Part shown: positions 26,255-35,334 of the stretch, piece by piece | How the letters are laid out: the number at the start of each line of letters is the position of its first letter | Position numbering within the stretch: the stretch's first letter is position 1 | Assembly (NCBI GenBank): GCA_029211065.1 | Contig: JARGFK010000032.1 | Coordinates: forward strand, 1-41,642 | Length of the DNA stretch: 41,642 nt | Origin: Desulfobacterales bacterium | GTDB taxonomy: Bacteria; Desulfobacterota; Desulfobacteria; Desulfobacterales; JARGFK01 | Direction of reading: 5' to 3' | Program-made: the position numbers and the translations under genes | Notes under the pieces: generated by a model | What the model saw: only the letters and a program-made list of their open reading frames with translations | Databases searched by the model: none | Told to the model about the DNA's origin: nothing

Positions 26255-27094
26255 TTATAAAATGACATCCCCGACAAAAACCTGCCGGCCTCGGTGCCGG
26301 CTTAGGGCGGGGAGGGCCTTGGCAGCACCTTCCCGGTCCCGGAAAAGACCGTATACGGCGGACCCGCTCCCGGACATCAGCGCGCCTATTGCGCCATGTT
26401 TTAAAAGATCATTTTTTATTGCAGCGATTTCAGGATATTTTTCCTCAGCCATTTCCTCAAAATCATTGCATAGATGCCGCTGGATATCAAACCCCTTATT
26501 TTTAAAAGATGAAATTTTAGTTTTTTCTATCCCCTTTGTCAATCTCAAATTAATATTTTTGAACATCTCGGCCGTCGACACGCTGAATCCCGGGTAAACC
26601 ACCATCACCGTATACGGCTCAAGGCCGCTGTAAGGTACCAGTATTTCACCCACGCCTGTTGCAATGGCCGGTTTCTGATCAATAAAAAAGGGCACATCGG
26701 CCCCAATGACCACCCCCAGCCTGATCAGTGTTTCCCGGGATAGCGGGTGTCCGTAAAAACGGTTCAATCCCAGCATCACCGTTGCGGCGTTGCTGCTGCC
26801 GCCTCCCAGACCCGCACCGATGGGAATCTGCTTTTCAATGGTTATCCCGACGCCCGCTTTTGTGTTGAGATGGTCTAAAAAAAGTTTTGCCGCACGGTAA
26901 GCCAGGTTGGTATGGTCTTGGGGAACCAATGGGTGGGCACAGACCACGGAGATTTCTTTGGCCTCGAAATCAAGGGAAATAGCATCATACACCCCCACGC
27001 AGCACATCAGCGTCACCAGGTCATGATAACCATCCGCCCGTTTCCCGATGATATGTAAAAACAGGTTGATTTTTGCCGGTGAAAGCAATCTCAT
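26255..27094 (-). CDS. ispE: 4-diphosphocytidyl-2-C-methyl-D-erythritol kinase
   Basis: This GHMP kinase performs the ATP-dependent fourth step of the MEP isoprenoid pathway. The N-terminal signature SPAKINLFLHIIGKRADGYHDL, the GHMP ATP loop PIGAGLGGGSSNAATV and the C-terminal SGSGSAVYGLF motif are all present. The length is normal at 279 aa. Its ATG overlaps the degP stop (ATGA), so the two are translationally coupled. Confidence 0.97.
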   Translation of the reverse strand: MRLLSPAKINLFLHIIGKRADGYHDLVTLMCCVGVYDAISLDFEAKEISVVCAHPLVPQDHTNLAYRAAKLFLDHLNTKAGVGITIEKQIPIGAGLGGGSSNAATVMLGLNRFYGHPLSRETLIRLGVVIGADVPFFIDQKPAIATGVGEILVPYSGLEPYTVMVVYPGFSVSTAEMFKNINLRLTKGIEKTKISSFKNKGFDIQRHLCNDFEEMAEEKYPEIAAIKNDLLKHGAIGALMSGSGSAVYGLFRDREGAAKALPALSRHRGRQVFVGDVIL

Positions 27095-28548
27095 TTTACC
27101 AGCTTAATAACGACAAATCCGGCGTTCATGCGCCTTATAAACAATTGGATGGATTCCCCGGGCTGAACCGCGGCGATCTCACGGGTATAATCCGCTACGG
27201 TTTGAACCGCCTGATGGTTCACCTCTTTAATGATATCGCCCACCTGCATACCGGCTTCACCACCTTTGCTTTCTGCTTCGACACCGACAACAATAACACC
27301 TTCCGGATCCTTCAGGTTGAACCGCCGTGCGACTTCTGCGGTAAGGTCCGTCACCCGGATGCCCATCGTATCCTCATCTTTTCGCTCCGGCTGCCGGGAA
27401 GATAATTTAACTTCATCCCTTTTTGCTATCTCAACCCGGAAAATCTTTTCCTGACCATCGCGCAAGACTTTAAGCGTCACGGTTTCGCCCACGGCGGTAT
27501 TGGCGATCATCCGGGTAAGGTCTCTGCTTTCTTCAACCCTTTTATTGTTTACCTCAAGGATGATATCTCTGGGTTTGACTCCGGCTTTCTCGGCAGGATC
27601 GCCGCTAAAGACTTCCGTCACCAGCACCCCCTTACCGTCTTTGATGCCGTAGTAATCAGCAAGTTCCTGACTGAGGGGCTGTATGGCCACCCCCAGCCAG
27701 CCTCGGGTTACCTCGCCGCTGGTTTTTAGTTGATCGATAATCCCTTTTGCCATGTTGATGGGTATGGCAAACCCGATCCCCTGTCCGCTGGCAATGATGG
27801 CGGTATTGATCCCCACCACTTCACCGGCCATGTTAATGAGGGGTCCGCCACTGTTGCCCGGATTGATGGACGCATCGGTCTGGATAAAGTCGTCATAAGG
27901 ACCGGAACCGATGACGCGCCCCTTGGCACTGACGATTCCCGCTGTCAGGGTCTGTTCAAAACCAAAAGGACTGCCGATGGCAACGACCCACTGTCCCACC
28001 TTGATGGCGTCGGAATCTCCGATTTTCACAACCGGCAGGTTGTTTTTTGATTTGATTTTAATCAATGAAAGGTCGGTGTTGGCATCCCGCCCCACAATCT
28101 CGGCATCAAACTCATCCCCGTTTTTCAGTTTAACCTTGATTTTATCAGCGTTCTCCACCACATGATTGTTGGTTACAATAAACCCTTCTTTATCGATAAT
28201 AAATCCGGACCCCAGGCTGCGCTGCTTGAAATCCCGCTGCTGCTCATCGCCGAAAAACTTGTTGAAAAAGTCCTGGAAAGGATCTTCTTTTTCAAAAGGC
28301 CCCGGCATGAAATGACGAAAAACCCGCCCGCCGCCCTTAACGGTTTTAACCGTTCGGATGTTGACGACAGCCGGACTCACCCTTTCGGAAATATCGCTGA
28401 AGCTTGACGGCGTCAAAAAGTCCCCGCCCTGCTTGGACGGTGCGGCTGCGGTTAGGGGCGAAGCCGTCAACAGACAGAAGGCGGCGCCCAGAAATATGAT
28501 AAACACAAAATATCCGCAGAAATGCGGTGCACTTGTTTTAAATTTCAT
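27091..28548 (-). CDS. DegP/HtrA-family periplasmic serine protease
   Basis: This 485-aa Do-type protease and chaperone has an N-terminal signal peptide (hydrophobic FVFIIFLGAAFCLLTASP, cleavage near AAA). The catalytic triad is His in VTNNHVVENAD, Asp in ANTDLSLIKI and Ser in NPGNSGGPLI. Two PDZ domains follow (GWLGVAIQPL onward and GIRVTDLTAEVARRF onward). It degrades misfolded envelope proteins and fits the stress theme of the window, though it sits in the housekeeping block next to ispE. The family assignment DegP/DegQ/DegS cannot be split further. Confidence 0.95.
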   Translation of the reverse strand: MKFKTSAPHFCGYFVFIIFLGAAFCLLTASPLTAAAPSKQGGDFLTPSSFSDISERVSPAVVNIRTVKTVKGGGRVFRHFMPGPFEKEDPFQDFFNKFFGDEQQRDFKQRSLGSGFIIDKEGFIVTNNHVVENADKIKVKLKNGDEFDAEIVGRDANTDLSLIKIKSKNNLPVVKIGDSDAIKVGQWVVAIGSPFGFEQTLTAGIVSAKGRVIGSGPYDDFIQTDASINPGNSGGPLINMAGEVVGINTAIIASGQGIGFAIPINMAKGIIDQLKTSGEVTRGWLGVAIQPLSQELADYYGIKDGKGVLVTEVFSGDPAEKAGVKPRDIILEVNNKRVEESRDLTRMIANTAVGETVTLKVLRDGQEKIFRVEIAKRDEVKLSSRQPERKDEDTMGIRVTDLTAEVARRFNLKDPEGVIVVGVEAESKGGEAGMQVGDIIKEVNHQAVQTVADYTREIAAVQPGESIQLFIRRMNAGFVVIKLVK

Positions 28549-28608
28549 TGAAGCTCCTTTCCGCCTGCCGGGTTAACCGTTTGGGCGGAATCAATTGATA
28601 GAACAAAT

Positions 28609-29091
28609 TTACTTTTTTTCTTTGACGTAAAACATCCGCAGCTCGTACAGCACATGCTTTATGAGGTTTTCCTCGTCTGCATTTAAGTTGCCCCGGGTCT
28701 TTTCCTGCAGCATGCCCAGAATATCAATCGTTTGTTTTGCCAATGGTAAATTTTTAACATTTGTACTGGAAGAGGGATCCTCAACCAATCCCAAATTAAC
28801 CAGGGCGGACGCGTTTAAGGACAAGACAAAGGTTACAAAATTAATTTCGGGCAGCTGGGTTTCAGATTCAGATGTCTTGCCGGAATCGGCTGCCGCAGCG
28901 GTTGTGTCCATCTTTGCTTTTGGATCGGCCTGTTCTTTGGTCTTGTCCGGATCCGGCGCTTTTTTGGCGGGCTGTTCCTTGGCTTTGCCTTTCTCGGGCG
29001 CCTTTTCGGCTTTCTGTTGTTCTTGGTCTTTACCGTCGCCGGCGAAAATTCTGCGGTCTTTGACGACAAATTCTTTTTTTTCTTCTGACAT
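28609..29091 (-). CDS. DUF1844-domain protein
   Basis: This 160-aa protein has a long Lys/Glu/Ala/Pro-rich disordered N-terminal half followed by the compact DUF1844 domain. That domain shows INFVTFVLSLNASALVNLGL, LAKQTIDILGMLQEKTRGNL and HVLYELRMFYVKEK. The family is widespread in Desulfobacterota and other phyla with unknown function. The Shine-Dalgarno AGGAGG is well placed. It is transcribed with degP, whose start is 60 bases downstream. Confidence 0.9.
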   Translation of the reverse strand: MSEEKKEFVVKDRRIFAGDGKDQEQQKAEKAPEKGKAKEQPAKKAPDPDKTKEQADPKAKMDTTAAAADSGKTSESETQLPEINFVTFVLSLNASALVNLGLVEDPSSSTNVKNLPLAKQTIDILGMLQEKTRGNLNADEENLIKHVLYELRMFYVKEKK

Positions 29092-29130
29092 GTCTATCCT
29101 CCTGTCTGGTGTTCAAAGGACATTCGTTAG

Positions 29131-29231
29131 AAGTCATTGCAAAATCCCATCTGAGTTTTGATAGCTGCGTTGTCCCGTTTAAAAGCGGGACGCCTTGCTC
29201 TCAGACCTGATCTGAGGTTTTGAAATGACTT
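29131..29231. repeat. Imperfect inverted-repeat element
   Basis: Arms of about 21-24 bases (AAGTCATTGCAAAAT...CTGA against TCTGAGGTTTTGAAATGACTT) face each other around a central perfect 6-bp hairpin (GTCCCG / CGGGAC). It fills most of the 258-base gap between serA and the DUF1844 gene. The form suggests a small palindromic intergenic or MITE-like repeat rather than a terminator. Confidence 0.5.
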
Positions 29232-29350
29232 ATAGTCAACAACATTTTAACATTACAGCCCGACAACCCGAATCAAGATTGATTTCTTGACCGGTAGAAA
29301 CAGGCCCTAAGTTTGGGGTACGACGCCATATAACTATTAAGCACTCCGGC

Positions 29351-30931
29351 TTAAAACTCAAGGGGGGTAACGGTTTTAACTGTCGGCAGCGTCCGCAGCT
29401 CGGCCACTACAGCCTTCGGAATCGGGGTGTCCGTGCAAAGAAAAATAATATTGCGATCCCCTTCTTCTTCCTGGCCCACCTGCATGCGTCCGATGTTGAT
29501 ATTGTGTTTGCCGAGGGTGGTGCCGATTTCCCCGATGGACCCCGGCCGGTCATAGTTGTGAATCAGTGCAAGATGTCCCTTGGGCACCATCTCCAGGCGG
29601 AACGTGTTGATTCGAACCACCCGCGAATCGCTTTTGCCGAATATCGTTCCGGACACCATACTGGTCATCTCAGTGGTAACCACCTTGGCGGTAATCAGAT
29701 TGATGTAATCTTCGGACTTGGCGCTGGATGTCTCCGTAACCTTGATGCCCCTTTCTTTGGCGATGATCTTCGCGTTCACGAAGTTCACATCGTCCTTGAC
29801 CACCCGGGTCAGGAGTCCCTTTAAAACAGCCGTTGTAACCGGGGACAGGTCCAGGCCCTGAAAATCGCCGGCATATTCGATGGCAGCCTCTTGTATTGGT
29901 CCATTGATCAGTTGGGCCTGCAAAGATCCGATCTGATCCCCCAGCGATAAAAACGGCCCCAATTTTGTCATTAGTTCGCCGGTAACCGACGGCACATTAA
30001 CGGCATTGATGATGGTGCCGTTCTTTAAAAAATCGACAATCTGGTTGGCCACGGCCACGGCGACATTGACCTGGGCTTCGCGTGTCTCCGCCCCCAGGTG
30101 CGGCGTGCCGATAACATTGTCCAGCTCAAACAACGGGCAGTTTCCCGGCGGCTCTTTTTCAAACACATCTAAAGCGGCGCCGGCGACTTTTCCGGATTTG
30201 ACGGCATCGTACAAATCACATTCATCAACGATACCGCCCCTGGCACAGTTGATGATCATAACCCCGTCCTTCATCTGCTCGATTGCTTTTTTATTGATCA
30301 ACCCCACGGTATCCTTCAGCTTGGGTACGTGGATTGTGATATAGTCCGATCGGCGGTATAATTCTTCCAGCGACACACACTCATACCCTGCCTTTTCGAT
30401 CAGGTCGGGGGTGACATGGGGATCGCAAACAATTACCCTCATTTTTAAACCCCTGGCCCTGTCCGCCACAATCGAGCCGATCTTTCCGAATCCGATCACC
30501 CCAAGGGTTTTATCAAAAATCTCCCTGCCCTGAAGATATTTCTTGTTCCACAGCCCCTGCCGCAGCGACGCGGTCGCCTGGGGGACATTCCGTGTCAGGG
30601 ACAGCATCATGGCGATGGCATGTTCAGCGGTCGTTATCACATTACCGCCGGGAGTGTTCATCACCACGACCCCTCTCTTGGTAGCGGCGGGAATATCAAC
30701 ATTGTCAAGACCGATTCCCGCCCGCCCAACTACTTTTAAACGGGTCGCGGCCGTCAACAAGTCTTCCGTAACCTTTGTTGCGCTGCGAATAGCCAAGGCG
30801 TCATAGCCGCCGATGATGCTTTTCAGTTCTGCGGGTGTTAGCCCTGTTTTAACCTCAACTTCAATTCCCGGTTCTTCCCTTAAAATTTCAATACCCGCTT
30901 CGCCCAGATTGTCACTGACCAAGACTTTCAT
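29351..30931 (-). CDS. serA: D-3-phosphoglycerate dehydrogenase (long form)
   Basis: This NAD-dependent enzyme performs the first step of serine biosynthesis. It has an N-terminal catalytic domain, an NAD-binding domain with the dinucleotide motif GFGKIGSIVADRARG, catalytic Arg and Glu/His regions (NCARGGIVDE, GTPHLGAETREAQ), then an intervening ASB domain and a C-terminal ACT domain (LIHNYDRPGSIGEIGTTLGKHNINIGRMQVG) for serine feedback. At 526 aa it is the long type. GGAGG lies 7 bases from the ATG. Confidence 0.97.
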   Translation of the reverse strand: MKVLVSDNLGEAGIEILREEPGIEVEVKTGLTPAELKSIIGGYDALAIRSATKVTEDLLTAATRLKVVGRAGIGLDNVDIPAATKRGVVVMNTPGGNVITTAEHAIAMMLSLTRNVPQATASLRQGLWNKKYLQGREIFDKTLGVIGFGKIGSIVADRARGLKMRVIVCDPHVTPDLIEKAGYECVSLEELYRRSDYITIHVPKLKDTVGLINKKAIEQMKDGVMIINCARGGIVDECDLYDAVKSGKVAGAALDVFEKEPPGNCPLFELDNVIGTPHLGAETREAQVNVAVAVANQIVDFLKNGTIINAVNVPSVTGELMTKLGPFLSLGDQIGSLQAQLINGPIQEAAIEYAGDFQGLDLSPVTTAVLKGLLTRVVKDDVNFVNAKIIAKERGIKVTETSSAKSEDYINLITAKVVTTEMTSMVSGTIFGKSDSRVVRINTFRLEMVPKGHLALIHNYDRPGSIGEIGTTLGKHNINIGRMQVGQEEEGDRNIIFLCTDTPIPKAVVAELRTLPTVKTVTPLEF

Positions 30932-31445
30932 TCAACAACCTCCATTCACATAGACCAATTTTAAAATAACCTATGATTATAACGAAAAATATTACCTTGT
31001 TTACAACCGTAATAGCATATTCAGTTTCATGCGTTTGTCAAGACTAAACCCTGTTGTTGCAAAAGCTGAGGATGCCCCAGTTCCAAGGCGTCCAAGGGCA
31101 AAACCGTAGTCTTTTACTGTGAGCCCTTGGCAACGAAGGAAATGGGGTATAATCGGCTTTCCCTGCGGGTAAAAACATGACAAAATCTTTGTTTGCTTGA
31201 GGTCTCACCAAAGGCTTATTCAGGAAACAAGTACAAACGTATTCAAATGCCTTGTTATTATCTTTTTTTCTATACCTTGTCATGTTTTTATGCAACTGCA
31301 GGGTAAAGCAAATGTTACAAAGCCTGTAAAAAGGATTTCGGCTTCAACCTGTTTTATGCTAAACATCCATAACCTTGACCAGTTGATACAGTTGATTTTT
31401 TTGCCTCCGAAAATACCTGCGTATAATTTTGAACAGGCATTAAAA
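30932..31445. other. Gene-free stretch between serA and sfsA
   Basis: These 514 bases separate divergent serA and sfsA. Apparent reading frames have poor protein character, and the longer + strand frame only becomes SfsA-like from its ATG at 31446. A long-range inverted repeat (31170-31290) is the only clear structure. No promoter could be assigned with confidence. Confidence 0.5.
31170..31290. repeat. Long-range 14-bp perfect inverted repeat
   Basis: TAAAAACATGACAA (31170-31183) and TTGTCATGTTTTTA (31277-31290) are exact complements 93 bases apart. CCCTGC / GCAGGG pairs lie just outside the arms, at slightly different distances. Such spacing suits the ends of a short non-autonomous element. 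Confidence 0.45.
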
Positions 31446-32177
31446 ATGAATAAAACTTCTAAAACAGCCCCTGCCGGAGAAATTTTCTGGCCCAGGCTGA
31501 TTCCGGCCACCCTTATCCGGCGCTACAAACGTTTTCTGGCGGATGTCCGCCTTAAAGATGGGTCCGAAATAACGGCACACTGCCCCAATTCCGGCAGGAT
31601 GCTGGCCTGCTGCGAACCGGAGAGACCGGTTTATCTGTCCTGCCACGACAATCCCAAACGCAAATTAAAATACACCTGGGAACTCATCGAGATGCCCGCC
31701 TCGCTGGTGGGAGTGAACACGCTGGTGCCCAACCGGCTGGTGTTTCAGTCCATTCTGACAGGGAAGATCGATGCCCTTGGCGGGTACCCGGAGGTCTCGC
31801 GCGAGGTTAATATCGGAAACGGTTCCCGGCTGGATCTCCTGCTGAAGAAAGGTAATGGGGAGGCGTGCTATGTGGAAGTGAAAAACTGCACCCTCGTTGA
31901 AGAAGGCATCGCCCGCTTCCCTGACGCGATCACCTCAAGGGGGCGGAAACATTTACGGGAGTTGCGGAAATTAAAGGCCGCCGGCGCACGCTGTGTCATG
32001 TTCTTTTTAGTTCAACGAATGGACGCCGCTCTTTTCAAACCGGCGGACCGGATCGATCCGGACTACGGCCGGGAACTTCGAAAGGCCGTCGATAAAGGGG
32101 TGGAAATTCTGGTCTACGACGTAAAAATTGATTTAAAGCGGATCGTTTTGAATAAACAGATACCCTTTCAATTATAG
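31446..32177 (+). CDS. sfsA: DNA/RNA nuclease SfsA
   Basis: This is a 243-aa protein. SfsA family members bind DNA and carry a PD-(D/E)XK nuclease fold. Visible hallmarks are RYKRFLADVRL and HCPNSGRM in the N-terminal OB-like part, and GSRLDLLL and CYVEVKNCTL giving the Asp and Glu-x-Lys of the nuclease site. HLRELRKL follows. The ATG at 31446 gives the normal family length; the preceding in-frame 83 codons are non-conserved. The gene stands alone and converges with cooS. Confidence 0.92.
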   Translation: MNKTSKTAPAGEIFWPRLIPATLIRRYKRFLADVRLKDGSEITAHCPNSGRMLACCEPERPVYLSCHDNPKRKLKYTWELIEMPASLVGVNTLVPNRLVFQSILTGKIDALGGYPEVSREVNIGNGSRLDLLLKKGNGEACYVEVKNCTLVEEGIARFPDAITSRGRKHLRELRKLKAAGARCVMFFLVQRMDAALFKPADRIDPDYGRELRKAVDKGVEILVYDVKIDLKRIVLNKQIPFQL

Positions 32178-32376
32178 TTGGAATCAGCCCCGTAAGGACA
32201 GGCTTTGTTTACCCCCAGAGGGGATTGGCTTAGTTGGAATTGCATACACTCACTGAAATTCCAAACATCAAATTCCAAGTATCAAACAATTTCCCATGAC
32301 CAAAATTCGAAAATCCAAGGCAAAGCCAGTTGATTATGACCTTACCCTAAGAGCCAAGTTTTCTTTGCTTGAATAA

Positions 32377-32405
32377 ACAAAGGGGCTCATAAAGAGCCCC
32401 TTTGT
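32377..32405 (-). terminator. Terminator between convergent sfsA and cooS
   Basis: A perfect 12-bp stem ACAAAGGGGCTC / GAGCCCCTTTGT with a 5-base loop. The T-rich 3' side suits minus-strand cooS, and it can also act on sfsA transcripts. Confidence 0.85.
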
Positions 32406-32449
32406 TGTGCATAACGTTTCTGTTATTCGTGCTTAAATGCGACGTGCCG

Positions 32450-34423
32450 CTAGGCCGCTTCCATTTCCCGACGGGTTGCCATATCAACAAGGACGCGTTC
32501 CCTGGCCTTGTCGATGCCAAGGGCTTTTCGCTTTTTGTCGATATGCGCAATCATCATCCGGGCCATCTCATGGGGATCCGGCGTAAAGCCCCATTTGCCG
32601 AAGCCCATCGTTTCAAGTTCTTCAAACAGGTGTTTATGAAACTTGGTGCCTTCAACAATGGGGAAGGTGACGCCAAAGACGGTAAAAACTCCGGAAGCCA
32701 CAAAATATTGCCCGATGGCAATGGCTTTTTCGCTCATGTATTCAGGCGCAGCGCCGGCAACCGGCAGATCGGCAATGCTTTCCCCCAGGCCGCCCTGTCG
32801 CACCATCTCCGAACAGGCAATCAGGATGCGGGTATTGTCGACACAGGCCCCCAGCCCCAGAACCGGCGGCATGCCGACGGTTTCGCAGACCTCACGCAGT
32901 CCCGGGCCGGCCAATATAGCGGCCTCCGGTGTCGTCATGCCGGCTTTGGCCAGTGCGATCTGCGAGCATCCGGTCTGAACAACCAGCACGTCGTTTTTTA
33001 TCAGTTCCTTAACCAGTTCCACATGCACCCAGTCCTGCTTGACCCTGGGATTGGTGCAGCCCACCACGCCGGCCACACCTCTGATCCGGCCGTTGATGAT
33101 GTTGTCGTTCAGCGGCGCGTAAGACGCCCGGAAGCTGCCGCCCAGCATGTAGTTGATATATTCATGCGAAAAACCGTGGACCCCGCGGCTTGTTTTTTTC
33201 GGAATTACCACCGGGATTTTTCGATTTTTAAATCGCGTAATGGCCTTGATGACGACTTCATCAGTGCAGGCTTTGGGATTGCGCTCATGGAATTCGATAT
33301 GGGTGGCCCCTTCGATTTTACAGCGCGGATTGGTTGTAAAAAGCTGAGTTCCGTAACACTCGGCAACTTTGACCAGCCCCTGCTGAATGCACTGGATATC
33401 CACTGCCATGGCATCAACCGCACCGGTTACCAGTATCGATTCCGTCGAAGAAAAATTTCCGGCATGCGGTATCCCGTGCCGTGAGAGCATTTCAAGTCCG
33501 GAACAGCACATCCCCACCAGGTTAATCCCTCTGGCGCCCGCCTGCTTGGCGGACTCAACCAGGGTCGGTTCATTTACCGAGGCAATCATGGATTCAAACA
33601 AATTGGGTTCATGACCGTGAACGATAATGTTGACCTGGTCTTCCTTAAGGACCCCCATATTGACTTCGATGCTCACCGGCGAGGGGGTTCCGAACAGAAT
33701 GTCGCCGATTTCAGTTGCAACCATGGATCCGCCCCAACCATCCACCAGCGCAGTCCGGCTGGCCTGTTTGATGATGTTGCGGTAATCCTGGTCAACCCCC
33801 ATATGGGTGCGGTTCATCATTTCCATGATCTCCCGCATGGCCCCCCGGGGAACAACCCCGTGCTTGCGCCAGGTTTCCAGGGTTTTCGGAGGAACCCGTT
33901 TGGCAAAGGGGATTTCACCCTCCACCTGGGTATATGTTTTCTCCAGTTCATGATACAGATCTTTGGCAATATCCAGGATCTCGCGACCTTCGGTTTTAAT
34001 GCCCACCGAAGCGGCGACTTCTTCCAGCTTAATGGGATCTTTGATGGAATAGTCATCGATGTCGCCGTTGACCACATCCCGGAAAAGCTCCAGCATGGCC
34101 ATGCCGTGATCGTTGTGGCAGGCGGTCCCGGCCGCCACCATGCGGGCGAAATTTCGGGCCATAATCGTATCGATCGTAGCGCCGCAGACGCCTACCTTGC
34201 CGTAAGGGTCTTTGGCATTCAGCCGGCAGGGCCCCATGGCGCAGTGCTTACAACAGGCCGAATCCTTTCCGATGGGACAGGCCTTCATATCGGCCGCCCG
34301 GTCAAAGGCCAGCGACACCCCGTCGATACGGGCTTTCGTTATCATCTGGGCCGTGGACTCGCATGTTGTCAGTTCTTTTGGGTCAATCTCCTTCTTATCG
34401 GAGATGGTTGTCTTTTTTTCCAT
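32450..34423 (-). CDS. cooS: Anaerobic Ni-Fe carbon monoxide dehydrogenase, catalytic subunit
   Basis: This homodimeric enzyme interconverts CO and CO2 with low-potential electrons. All cluster ligands can be placed: D-cluster Cys49 and Cys57; B-cluster Cys58, Cys61, Cys66 and Cys80 (spacing as in Rhodospirillum CooS); and C-cluster His in the HGHEP motif (269-271), Cys306, Cys344, Cys455, Cys485 and Cys536. The likely general-base Lys is in MSEKAIAIG near 565. The length (657 aa) is normal. No cooF, cooC, hydrogenase or acetyl-CoA synthase genes flank it, so the electron partner is elsewhere. It could work in the Wood-Ljungdahl pathway or in CO detoxification. Confidence 0.97.
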   Translation of the reverse strand: MEKKTTISDKKEIDPKELTTCESTAQMITKARIDGVSLAFDRAADMKACPIGKDSACCKHCAMGPCRLNAKDPYGKVGVCGATIDTIMARNFARMVAAGTACHNDHGMAMLELFRDVVNGDIDDYSIKDPIKLEEVAASVGIKTEGREILDIAKDLYHELEKTYTQVEGEIPFAKRVPPKTLETWRKHGVVPRGAMREIMEMMNRTHMGVDQDYRNIIKQASRTALVDGWGGSMVATEIGDILFGTPSPVSIEVNMGVLKEDQVNIIVHGHEPNLFESMIASVNEPTLVESAKQAGARGINLVGMCCSGLEMLSRHGIPHAGNFSSTESILVTGAVDAMAVDIQCIQQGLVKVAECYGTQLFTTNPRCKIEGATHIEFHERNPKACTDEVVIKAITRFKNRKIPVVIPKKTSRGVHGFSHEYINYMLGGSFRASYAPLNDNIINGRIRGVAGVVGCTNPRVKQDWVHVELVKELIKNDVLVVQTGCSQIALAKAGMTTPEAAILAGPGLREVCETVGMPPVLGLGACVDNTRILIACSEMVRQGGLGESIADLPVAGAAPEYMSEKAIAIGQYFVASGVFTVFGVTFPIVEGTKFHKHLFEELETMGFGKWGFTPDPHEMARMMIAHIDKKRKALGIDKARERVLVDMATRREMEAA

Positions 34424-34763
34424 TTTTCCTCCCTTCGTGGAAAGGTTTATGTAATGATGGGTTAATCAATAGTTAATAAAATTCTCTAAGTTTTGGCGAA
34501 AGACCGATCTGGATGGTGAGATATAATGATGAACAATAACGTAACAATGAATGCCACCATGTGTCAAAGTAAACAATTCTGGCAAACCGATTGGTACCCG
34601 GCTTCATGAAAAATCGGTTTATCATAGGCAGAAAAAATACAAAGATTTATATGTCACTCAATATATTTTAGATGCACGCTGTCATATGTTTCATTTGCCG
34701 AGGAGACACGATGTTTCAGCTAAACATAAGTTTCTTTTGAGAACAGAAATAGCGATCTATTAT

Positions 34764-34774
34764 TGATAATCATT
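34764..34774. promoter_or_regulatory. Candidate Fur-type box
   Basis: TGATAATCATT matches the core of the Fur consensus GATAATGATAATCATTATC; the right half then departs (CCTA). A Fur-family gene is in this window at 38641. The match is partial and A+T-rich sequence gives such hits by chance. Confidence 0.3.
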
Positions 34775-34877
34775 CCTAATAATATTAAGCTTGCTGAATT
34801 CTTTTGTCAAGTCGTGTGCTGTTTCTTTTCAGTAAAAAAATGACGGACAACAAATACCTGCCAATTTATGGGGCGTC

Positions 34878-34906
34878 TTTACAATTCTGAACCCCTTTGC
34901 TATGTT
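34878..34906 (+). promoter_or_regulatory. Sigma70-like promoter for the AhpD-arsS unit
   Basis: TTTACA (-35), a 17-base spacer and TATGTT (-10), placed about 65 bases before the ATG of the AhpD-like gene. Confidence 0.45.
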
Positions 34907-34972
34907 ATTATGCATATTAGATCCAACCGCTTACGAACTTAATCTTAAATCCACTAAATCTTAGAGGATAGG

Positions 34973-35306
34973 ATGGAAACATACTACACCCCGGATGATC
35001 TTCCAAAGTTTGAACAAATCGGCAAAGATGCCCCTGAACTGGCAAAAAAATTTTTTGACTATTACCAGGCCGTTTTTTCCGAGGGCGAACTGACCGAAAG
35101 AGAAAAAGCCCTGATCGCCCTTGCCGTTGCCCACGCGGTTCAGTGCCCCTACTGCATCGACGCTTACACCCAGACCTGCCTGGAAAAAGGTTCGAATCCA
35201 GCAGAAATGACCGAAGCGGTCCATGTGGCCGTTGCCATCCGCGGGGGGGGCATCTCTGGTCCACGGGGTTCAAATGCGAAATATTATTGAAAAAGTTTCT
35301 TTGTGA
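34973..35306 (+). CDS. AhpD-like (CMD family) protein with a frameshift in a G8 tract
   Basis: This is a carboxymuconolactone-decarboxylase/AhpD-fold protein with the redox pair Cys-Pro-Tyr-Cys (CPYC, about residue 58) in HAVQCPYCIDAYTQ. As written, translation ends at 35290 with a non-family tail (GGGISGPRGSNAKYY). If one G of the eight-G run at 35243-35250 is removed, the frame reads GGASLVHGVQMRNIIEKVSL and stops at 35306, which is the normal family ending (110 aa). Either a sequencing error, a true mutation or a slippery tract is involved. AhpD-like proteins of this type commonly sit next to arsS and are called arsenosugar biosynthesis-associated peroxidase-like. ArsS starts 28 bases after the restored stop. 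Confidence 0.85.
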
Positions 35307-35334
35307 CATATCCGTAATAGTAGGAAACGTTCAT

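Larger units (their letters stand above)
34424..34972. other. Divergent regulatory region between cooS and the AhpD-like gene
   Basis: These 549 A+T-rich bases separate two divergent genes. They hold a candidate Fur-type box (34764-34774) and a sigma70-like promoter for the + strand gene. I see no coding potential; short frames here are compositionally random. Confidence 0.5.

Noticed and set aside
32402-33484. A 360-aa + strand frame opposite cooS
   Set aside because: It lies wholly antisense to an enzyme with all its cluster ligands intact, and its own translation is His/Gly-rich without any domain. It is a shadow frame.
35288-35290. The TGA ending the unrepaired AhpD-like frame as a second selenocysteine codon
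   Set aside because: The tail before it does not match the family, whereas a one-base shift in the G8 tract restores a normal C-terminus.
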